DNA of 10,844 nt from an uncultured Eggerthella sp. (GTDB lineage: Bacteria; Actinomycetota; Coriobacteriia; Coriobacteriales; Eggerthellaceae). The number at the start of each line of letters is the position of its first letter. Position 1 is the stretch's first letter. The notes beneath the pieces are model-generated. The model did no database searches. It saw nothing but the letters and a program-made list of their open reading frames with translations, and was not told the DNA's origin. The translations under genes and the position numbers were made by a program. The DNA lies in the NCBI GenBank assembly GCA_900548955.1, contig URMQ01000050.1, positions 1 through 10,844 of the forward strand. The letters run 5' to 3'. Of the stretch, positions 5,343 to 10,844 are shown piece by piece.

Positions 5343-6266
5343 ATGCCTATCAGAATTCCCGATACTCTTCCTGCAACAGGAGTGCTTGAAAGCGAAAATA
5401 TTTTCGTAATGACTGAACATCGCGCTATTCATCAGGATATTCGTCCTTTGAAAGTGCTCATCTTAAACTTAATGCCACTAAAAATTGAAACAGAAACGCA
5501 AATCTTGCGAAAGCTATCCAATACTCCTCTTCAGGTGGAAATCGACCTTTTACAAACCGTTACTCACCATTCTTCGCATGTTCCCGTGGAACATCTGAAG
5601 TCATTCTATGTTGGTCTAGATGACATTCAGGATAAGCACTACGACGGCATGATCATCACGGGCGCTCCTGTTGAGAAAATGAAATTTGAGGACGTGGATT
5701 ATTGGCCAGAGCTCTGCCATATCTTCGAATGGGCAAAAACTAATGTGTTCTCTACGCTCTATTTATGCTGGGGTGCTCAAGCTGGCATCTATTATCACTT
5801 CGGCGTTGAAAAGCATCTGCTTCCCGAAAAGATGACAGGCGTTTTCGAACATCACATTCTAAAGCCTAGCTCGCCGTTAGTTCGTGGTTTTGACGATGTG
5901 GTATACGCCCCTCACTCACGTTACACCGAAGTACGTGCCGAAGACATAGCCGCAAAGCAAGACCTGGAATTGATTGCCGTATCCGATGAAGCAGGTGTGT
6001 TTATTGTTAAAAGCACCAACAGTCGTCATTTCTTTGTATTTGGCCACCCTGAATATGACACCAACACTTTGGCAAATGAGTATCAACGTGATGTTAATAA
6101 GGGAATTAATCCTGCGCTGCCAAAGCACTACTTCCCTAATGATGATCCCACACAGCGCCCTGTTTCAAATTGGCGTGCCGCAGCGCAGTTGCTCTACACC
6201 AACTGGCTGAACTACTACGTATACCAGGCAACGCCCTACGACATTAAGCAGGTTGGCAGTTATTAG
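5343..6266 (+). CDS. metA: homoserine O-acyltransferase MetA, predicted acetyl-CoA-specific
   Basis: Cytosolic class I glutamine-amidotransferase-like enzyme that acylates homoserine, the committed step to methionine. The catalytic nucleophile is Cys142 in YLCWGAQAG (140-148). The catalytic His235 and Glu237 are in VFGHPEYD (232-239), and the conserved Lys47 is in LNLMPLKIETE (41-51). At 307 residues it has the usual length. The substrate-selecting position 111 is Glu (TGAPVEKMKF, 106-115). Structural work on the Bacillus cereus enzyme ties Glu111 to acetyl-CoA and Gly111 to succinyl-CoA, so homoserine O-acetyltransferase is predicted even though many databases label the family O-succinyltransferase. 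Divergent metY uses that product. The start ATG at 5343 follows TAGGAG by seven bases. Its stop (6264-6266) overlaps the stop of convergent hom, leaving no room for a terminator between them. Confidence 0.93.
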   Translation: MPIRIPDTLPATGVLESENIFVMTEHRAIHQDIRPLKVLILNLMPLKIETETQILRKLSNTPLQVEIDLLQTVTHHSSHVPVEHLKSFYVGLDDIQDKHYDGMIITGAPVEKMKFEDVDYWPELCHIFEWAKTNVFSTLYLCWGAQAGIYYHFGVEKHLLPEKMTGVFEHHILKPSSPLVRGFDDVVYAPHSRYTEVRAEDIAAKQDLELIAVSDEAGVFIVKSTNSRHFFVFGHPEYDTNTLANEYQRDVNKGINPALPKHYFPNDDPTQRPVSNWRAAAQLLYTNWLNYYVYQATPYDIKQVGSY

Positions 6267-7549
6267 CCCTGAACGCGAATAACGGAAGGCTCACCGCCCG
6301 TTACTATTCCTTCGAGCGCCAATATTTCATCAATGGTCTTGCGGACATCGCGTTCTTTTGCGGTATGCGTTACAAAGACCAAGTTCACGTCTTCACGAGC
6401 GGCATTACCACGCTGGGTTACCGTGCGAACAGAAACACCATTCTTAGCAAAAATATCTGCACATGCAGCCAAAACACCAGGGCGGTCAGCAACCACGAAA
6501 CGGATGTAGTACTTGGTTTCCAGATCATCTATAGCTGCAATAGGAAGATTGTCGGTGCAGGTACAACCAACAATTGGCTTAATGCCCATCTGAACGTGGC
6601 GAGCAACTTCCAACACATCGCCCATAACCGCACTTGCTGCAGGACCTGCGCCAGCACCCTCACCAAAGAACATGGTCTGACCTACCGCATCGCCCTCAAC
6701 AAAGATGGCGTTAAAGACTCCATTAACCGTAGCCAGCTGATGATCTTCCGGAATCATCGTAGGATGAACACGCACATCAACACCCGATTCACCACGACGA
6801 GCATGCGCTACCAGCTTTACCACATAGCCAGAATCATGCGCATTAGCTAGGTCAATAGGAGAAATGCGACGAATACCTTCGGTAAATACTTGATCCATAG
6901 TTACGCGAGAGTTGAATGCAATAGATGCCAAAATGGCAATTTTTGCTGCTGCGTCCAAGCCATCCACGTCTGCCGTAGGATCCGCCTCAGCAAAACCACG
7001 CTCCTGAGCTTCTTTAAGAGCGGCATCATATTCCAAACTATCTTCATCCATACGGGTAAGCATGTAGTTGGTCGTGCCGTTTACGATACCCATAATAGAA
7101 TCGATTCTGTTAGCGATAAGCGAATGCTTCAGCGGGTCAATAATAGGAATGCCGCCACCAACACTTGCTTCAAAGGCAATTTCTAAGCCCATTTCTTCGG
7201 CTAAGTCCATGATCTCTTCGCCCGAAGTAGCCATAATTGCTTTATTGGCGGTTACCACATGCTTGCCTGCTTGAAGTGCTTCCACGATCACACTTTTCGC
7301 GATACCTGTGCCACCAATAAGCTCTACTACGATATCGATATCAGGGTCATTAATAATGTCGTGGTAATCATCAGTAAAAATGTCCTGCAAACCACGTGAA
7401 GCTGCTGCCTGAGGATCGCGTGAACATACGCGTGTCAGTTCAAGATCAATACCAAAATGGCGAAGAAAATCTTGCTTGTGATTACTCAGAATATCCAAGC
7501 AACCGCCGCCAACCGTGCCCGTTCCGACCAAGCCAATCTTGACAGCCAT
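6263..7549 (-). CDS. hom: homoserine dehydrogenase with C-terminal ACT domain
   Basis: Cytosolic oxidoreductase reducing aspartate semialdehyde to homoserine with NAD(P)H, the branch point to threonine and methionine. The N-terminal Rossmann motif is GLVGTGTVGGG (6-16), with Gly9, Gly11 and Gly14. VTANKA (99-104) carries the conserved Lys103. NGTTNYML (157-164) and GFAEADPTADVDGLDAAAK (185-203) form the catalytic region, with conserved acidic residues and Lys203. An ACT regulatory domain starts about residue 347 (YYIRFVVADRPGVLAA) and runs to the end, which implies feedback control, usually by threonine. The start is ATG at 7549, with AAAGGA nine bases before and the methionine placed directly before the Rossmann strand, giving 428 residues. 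An in-frame upstream start at 7642 would lie in the lysA terminator and is rejected. The stop overlaps metA's by four bases. No thrB or thrC is adjacent. Confidence 0.95.
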   Translation of the reverse strand: MAVKIGLVGTGTVGGGCLDILSNHKQDFLRHFGIDLELTRVCSRDPQAAASRGLQDIFTDDYHDIINDPDIDIVVELIGGTGIAKSVIVEALQAGKHVVTANKAIMATSGEEIMDLAEEMGLEIAFEASVGGGIPIIDPLKHSLIANRIDSIMGIVNGTTNYMLTRMDEDSLEYDAALKEAQERGFAEADPTADVDGLDAAAKIAILASIAFNSRVTMDQVFTEGIRRISPIDLANAHDSGYVVKLVAHARRGESGVDVRVHPTMIPEDHQLATVNGVFNAIFVEGDAVGQTMFFGEGAGAGPAASAVMGDVLEVARHVQMGIKPIVGCTCTDNLPIAAIDDLETKYYIRFVVADRPGVLAACADIFAKNGVSVRTVTQRGNAAREDVNLVFVTHTAKERDVRKTIDEILALEGIVTGGEPSVIRVQG

Positions 7550-7606
7550 GTATGAATCCTTTCTACGTGACGCAGAACCAGTATCTTCAACTAGTGCTTC
7601 TGGTCT

Positions 7607-7635
7607 TTTATGCAAGTTCCTTGCATTGTATACAA
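7607..7635 (-). promoter_or_regulatory. possible hom promoter containing a dyad
   Basis: Minus-strand TTGTAT (7635-7630) and CATAAA (7612-7607) are 17 bases apart, with the predicted start about 50 bases before hom. The spacer and -10 carry a perfect 7-base dyad ATGCAAG-TTC-CTTGCAT (7610-7626), which could be an operator. Both hexamers are imperfect. Confidence 0.4.
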
Positions 7636-7671
7636 AAAGCACTCTCTAATAGGTACACCATCAGAGAGCGC
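7634..7671 (-). terminator. lysA intrinsic terminator
   Basis: Reading minus, GCGCTCTCT (7671-7663) pairs with AGAGAGTGC (7647-7639), nine pairs with one G-U, followed by TTTTTG. The 15-base loop can pair GGT/ACC inside. It separates the lysA transcript from hom, although read-through is possible. Confidence 0.75.
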
Positions 7672-7723
7672 ATCAAAGTTTGCGGTATCAGGTAGTTACG
7701 TAAGCTAAACGCTGGACAGACAA

Positions 7724-7795
7724 GCCGAATACGTGGCCGAACGTAGCCGAACGTAGCCGAACGTAGCCGAACGTTGCCGAACGTAGCCGAACCTG
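7724..7795 (+). repeat. array of 10-base direct repeats (GCCGAACGTA)
   Basis: GCCGAACGTA repeats without gaps from 7736. Copies 1-3 and 5 are exact; copy 4 ends GTT; copy 6 diverges at its end (GCCGAACCTG). A 12-base variant GCCGAATACGTG precedes them at 7724-7735. The array lies after the lysA stop and before its terminator, so it should be transcribed as repeated TACGTTCGGC in the lysA 3' untranslated region. The period is about one helical turn, and each unit carries ACGT. It does not code, because a 10-base period shifts frame each unit. Function is unknown; polymerase slippage is the simplest origin. Confidence 0.95.
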
Positions 7796-7813
7796 ATTAG
7801 AGCCCACAAAAAG

Positions 7814-9172
7814 TTAGTCAATATCACATGCCATTAAATCGTCGTAGGTTTCGCGACGAGTTACCAAGCGAGCCACGCCATCTTTTACAAATACGATACC
7901 CGGACGAGGCTGACCGTTGTAGTTGCTTGACATGGAATGACAGTAAGCACCCGTGCCAAACACGCAGACAATATCGCCCAAATCAGGATGCTGGATAGAA
8001 GCATCCAATGCCACAGCATCGCCACTTTCACAATGTTTGCCGCACAAGGTAACAATTTCAGTACGTGGCTGACCTGCCTTATTGGCAATAACAGGCTCAT
8101 ATTCTGCATGATAGAGCGCCGTGCGAATATTGTCAGACATGCCACCATCAATTGCAACATACTTGCGAATACCCGGAAGCGTTTTCAAAATACCTACGGT
8201 ATAGAGCGTAACACCAGGTGTTGCCACCAAAGAACGACCCGGCTCGCAAACCAAGCGAGGCTCTTTCAGGCCATACTTTTTGCATGCCTTTACCATTTCA
8301 GAGGTGGTTATTTCTGCGAAGTCTTCAATCGAAGAAGGTTTATCTTCTGCGGTATAGGCAATGCCTAAGCCACCGCCAACGTCGATTTCATCAACTTCGT
8401 AGCCATAGGTTTGTTTAACGCGATACGCAAATTCAACAATGACGTCGATTGCTTCACCAAAAGAATGCAGGGCGAAAATCTGCGAACCAATATGCATATG
8501 AAAGCCCGCCAGGCGAACGTTAGGCGCATCCAAAGCGTCGCGTACACAGTTAAATGCGAAGTCTTCACGCATAGTGAAACCAAATTTTGAATCTTCGCAA
8601 CCCGTACGGATATATTCGTGAGTATCTGCCTCAACGCCAGGAGTGATGCGCATATAGATATCCTGCGTAACCCCCAATTCCTGAGCAATAGCAGATACAC
8701 GGGAAAGTTCAATGCGAGAATCGACCACAATACGTCCTACGCCAGCTTCAATTGCTTCACGCAATTCCTGGGGAGTTTTGTTGTTGCCATGCACAATAAC
8801 GCGATCCATAGGGAAATTGACCGCGCGAGCCACTGCTAATTCACCGCCACCAGACACATCCAAACACATGCCATGTTGATCCGCCAAGCGACAAACAGCC
8901 TTATTCAAGAAAGCCTTACTGGCATAAGCGATATCAGAATTGGGATAACGCGTCCTGAATGCGTCACGATAGGTATCCATACGATTGATAAGATCAGCTT
9001 CGTCATAAACATACAGCGCTGTGCCATACTCATGGGCAAGCTCGACCATGTCAACGCCGCCGATAAAAAGATGATCGTCCTTAACTTCAGCAGTCATAGG
9101 CAGGCAAGCGCCCAATTCCATAGTGGTTCGATTGTCTGCCTGTTTATTAACGTTAGATGCAGGGAGAGACAT
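7814..9172 (-). CDS. lysA: diaminopimelate decarboxylase
   Basis: Cytosolic PLP enzyme removing CO2 from meso-diaminopimelate to give lysine, the last step of the pathway. It has an alanine-racemase-like barrel plus a C-terminal beta domain. YASKAFLN (83-90) holds the cofactor lysine Lys86. FHMHIGSQ (224-231) and VGGGLG (265-270) bind cofactor phosphate. CEPGRSLVA (309-317) and the partner-subunit motif CESGD (381-385), with Cys381 and Glu382, complete the active site. SSNYNGQPRP lies near the end, as expected. The 452-residue protein is a little longer than usual because of a polar N-terminal stretch of about 25 residues. ATG at 9172 is preferred because AAGGAAA lies just upstream; Met18 and Met26 are alternatives without a clear site. 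It lies 77 bases downstream of the heptad-repeat gene on the same strand, and possibly is read from its own promoter. Confidence 0.96.
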   Translation of the reverse strand: MSLPASNVNKQADNRTTMELGACLPMTAEVKDDHLFIGGVDMVELAHEYGTALYVYDEADLINRMDTYRDAFRTRYPNSDIAYASKAFLNKAVCRLADQHGMCLDVSGGGELAVARAVNFPMDRVIVHGNNKTPQELREAIEAGVGRIVVDSRIELSRVSAIAQELGVTQDIYMRITPGVEADTHEYIRTGCEDSKFGFTMREDFAFNCVRDALDAPNVRLAGFHMHIGSQIFALHSFGEAIDVIVEFAYRVKQTYGYEVDEIDVGGGLGIAYTAEDKPSSIEDFAEITTSEMVKACKKYGLKEPRLVCEPGRSLVATPGVTLYTVGILKTLPGIRKYVAIDGGMSDNIRTALYHAEYEPVIANKAGQPRTEIVTLCGKHCESGDAVALDASIQHPDLGDIVCVFGTGAYCHSMSSNYNGQPRPGIVFVKDGVARLVTRRETYDDLMACDID

Positions 9173-9213
9173 ATGCGTTTCCTTGTTTTCGTGGCTTACG
9201 TTATTTGTCGCTC

Positions 9214-9243
9214 ATGATACCGTCTGCTAAGGCTTGCAAGCAA
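9214..9243 (-). promoter_or_regulatory. weak candidate lysA promoter
   Basis: Minus-strand TTGCTT (9243-9238) and TATCAT (9219-9214, 5 of 6 consensus) are 18 bases apart in the 77-base gap before lysA. A perfect palindrome GCTTGCAAGC (9232-9241) overlaps the -35. No strong terminator for the upstream gene is visible, so read-through into lysA is also possible. Confidence 0.3.
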
Positions 9244-9249
9244 TTACTT

Positions 9250-10844
9250 TTAGAACAGTGCCAAGAAACGATCGATTAGAGTTTCTTCTTCAACAGGTTC
9301 TTCTTCAACAGCAGGCTCTTCAACCTTAATAGGGTCAGTAGTCATTACGAATTGCACCAGTGTAACATTCGTATTTTTCGAACTGGTAAAACTTGCTGGC
9401 TCGAAATCAGATTTATCGTAAGTGGCCATGAGCTCATCTATTTCGGCTTGCACTGCATCAGGAATTCCCTGCGATTCTTGCGCAAGCGTTTGAGTACCAT
9501 CAGTCAAGGTTGCCGCGCCCGATGCCAGCTTGCCCGTGCCTCCTGCAAGTTGGTCTAAACCGCTCGCAAGCTCTTGGGTGCCTGCACCCAGCGAAGCACT
9601 TCCACCCAACAGCGAAGACGCATTATCAACCGAACCAAGTCCGTCAGCTGCACCATTGAGTGCTTGCGCTGCACCTTGAGCAGCAACCTGGGTTGAAGTA
9701 AGAGTGATTAGATTCTCCAAAGCAGTTGTCATGTTTGATTCCTGCTCAGAGCCCTTTAATTTTTCGGCAGCTTGAACCAAAGCTTCTTGACGTATTTCAT
9801 CAGTGACTGCTACACCGGATTCTTCATAAGAAGCAATAATAGCCTCATAAACTTGCGTATAGGCAGCCGCATACACACCAAGTGCTGCTTGATATTCTGC
9901 AGTTGCCGCTTGAATTTGCGCATCAGAAACAGATTCCGCAGTTGAAGCAGCCTGATCACGCAAACCTTGCTGATACTGCTGCAAACCCTGTGTTATTTGC
10001 GTAGCGCCTGTCGCTAATTCAGCCGCCCCCGACGCAGCCTGCTTTGTAGCTGTATCCACACTATCGACACCACTTGCTAGTTCCGCTGCCCCCGAATGCA
10101 GCTGTTCTGTACCATCGATAAGCGCATCAAACTGCGAAACTAAGCTGTCAGTATCAGGAAAATCAAGAGCCATTGAAAACGGAATTGCCGCAAAACTAAT
10201 GCCGGCCATTTCGAAATTAGACACCTCGGCAGTAAGGGAAACATTGCCTTCTGCATCAGGCATAACCATAAAGCTTACTGTTACGTCCGAACCTGAAAGA
10301 GCAATGGAGCCCTGTTCGGTTTTTACATTATTCGCAACTTCCATAGGAAGCGTACAGGTTATCTGCATAAGATAGTTTTCGTAATACCGCGGATCAACGG
10401 CATCGTTTTTCGTCGTTTCGATGCTCAGTTCAAAGGAACCGCTTTTGCCCGCTAATTCATTAGGGGCAATTTCTTGTCCGTCCAGATAGTATTTCAAAGA
10501 AATATTCCAAGGAATTTGAGCATTGGAAGCCGTACCCTGATAAGAGAATTCCCCTTCTGGCATAGTTAGCACAACGGAATCGGAGAACTGCGTAAGTTCT
10601 GAAGTATTGGTCAAATTAACTACTTGGTCATAAACCCCAAAATCCCGAATGGTTTTTCCGGCAGCGTTGATACCTTCATCGAAAACATTTACTACGTATA
10701 CGTTTTCTGTAGTTCCAGCATTTGCAAGGGTGGCATACACCACTTCTTTCTTTTCTGCAGAACCAGAAATATCCGCAACAGCAACCCCAGCACCACTCGC
10801 TTGCCCCTGCAAGATATCAGTGTTTTGAACTGCCTCTTCAGCAT
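9250..10844 (-). CDS. YhgE/Pip-like X-X-X-Leu-X-X-Gly heptad-repeat protein, N-terminus missing
   Basis: Probably secreted or cell-surface protein of unknown function, related to the repeat region of YhgE/Pip phage-infection proteins. The frame is open to the window edge, and the first visible residues, AEEAVQNTDI, look like sequence just after a signal-peptide cut; no true start is in the window. Counting from the in-frame TTG at 10812 as residue 1: a beta-rich, low-charge region (about 20-215), a first Leu/Gly heptad block (about 227-287, e.g. HSGAAELASG), an Ala/Glu-rich helical segment (about 290-380), a second heptad block (about 385-446, e.g. TQELASGLDQLAGGTGKLAS), then an acidic Pro/Glu stretch (497-510) and the end TLIDRFLALF. 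The helical heptads suggest a long coiled structure. No membrane helix is seen in the visible part, unlike full YhgE proteins, so any anchor must be in the missing N-terminus. Repeat family is clear; role is not. Confidence 0.8.
   Translation of the reverse strand, partial: AEEAVQNTDILQGQASGAGVAVADISGSAEKKEVVYATLANAGTTENVYVVNVFDEGINAAGKTIRDFGVYDQVVNLTNTSELTQFSDSVVLTMPEGEFSYQGTASNAQIPWNISLKYYLDGQEIAPNELAGKSGSFELSIETTKNDAVDPRYYENYLMQITCTLPMEVANNVKTEQGSIALSGSDVTVSFMVMPDAEGNVSLTAEVSNFEMAGISFAAIPFSMALDFPDTDSLVSQFDALIDGTEQLHSGAAELASGVDSVDTATKQAASGAAELATGATQITQGLQQYQQGLRDQAASTAESVSDAQIQAATAEYQAALGVYAAAYTQVYEAIIASYEESGVAVTDEIRQEALVQAAEKLKGSEQESNMTTALENLITLTSTQVAAQGAAQALNGAADGLGSVDNASSLLGGSASLGAGTQELASGLDQLAGGTGKLASGAATLTDGTQTLAQESQGIPDAVQAEIDELMATYDKSDFEPASFTSSKNTNVTLVQFVMTTDPIKVEEPAVEEEPVEEETLIDRFLALF

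Noticed and set aside
6263..7642. Longer hom reading frame starting at 7642
   Set aside because: Its start lies in the lysA terminator and adds 31 residues before the Rossmann fold; ATG 7549 has a ribosome site and fits the family.
7724..7795. CRISPR array
   Set aside because: Repeats are contiguous 10-base units with no spacers.

Overview
This window reads as ordinary bacterial chromosome with a moderately low GC content. The protein set (MetA/MetY methionine branch, ACT-domain homoserine dehydrogenase, LysA, a secreted X-X-X-Leu-X-X-Gly heptad protein, a VanZ-like protein, a Usp-type stress protein) and the wording of the proteins suggest a gut or oral Actinobacterium of the class Coriobacteriia. 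That placement is inference from protein character only; a Firmicute is not excluded. Both outer genes run off the window, and the left one appears broken, so the window may be an assembled contig ending at repeats.

Layout, left to right. 1-698 (minus): the 5' two-fifths or so of a DHA2-type drug exporter, whose similarity to the family seems to stop near position 65, just where a foreign plus-strand reading frame (2-55) ends. 892-1521 (plus): a VanZ-like membrane protein with a long basic N-terminal tail. 1522-1666: short repeats and AT-rich dyads between convergent genes. 1667-2362 (minus): a HAD-superfamily phosphatase. 2363-3200: 838 bases without a convincing protein gene. Within it, the minus strand at about 2786-2582 shows a promoter-like sequence, a long-range stem closing two hairpins, a further hairpin and two terminator-like hairpins: a candidate structured small RNA and the most interesting unexplained object here. 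3201-3680 (plus): universal stress protein, with a strong two-way terminator shared with the next gene.

3788-9172 is an aspartate-family amino acid block: metY (minus) divergent from metA (plus), then hom (minus) and lysA (minus). Hom makes homoserine, MetA acylates it, and MetY replaces the acyl group with sulfide to give homocysteine, the methionine precursor; LysA makes lysine from meso-diaminopimelate in the other branch of the same pathway. MetA carries Glu at position 111, the residue associated with acetyl- rather than succinyl-CoA use, which fits its pairing with MetY. No SAM or lysine riboswitch is visible; instead the metY-metA gap carries a dyad and repeated TATAGA/TCTATA half-sites. 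The lysA 3' region contains a striking array of 10-base repeats before its terminator.

9250-10844 (minus): most of a secreted or surface YhgE/Pip-like heptad-repeat protein, its N-terminus beyond the window, lying 77 bases upstream of lysA.
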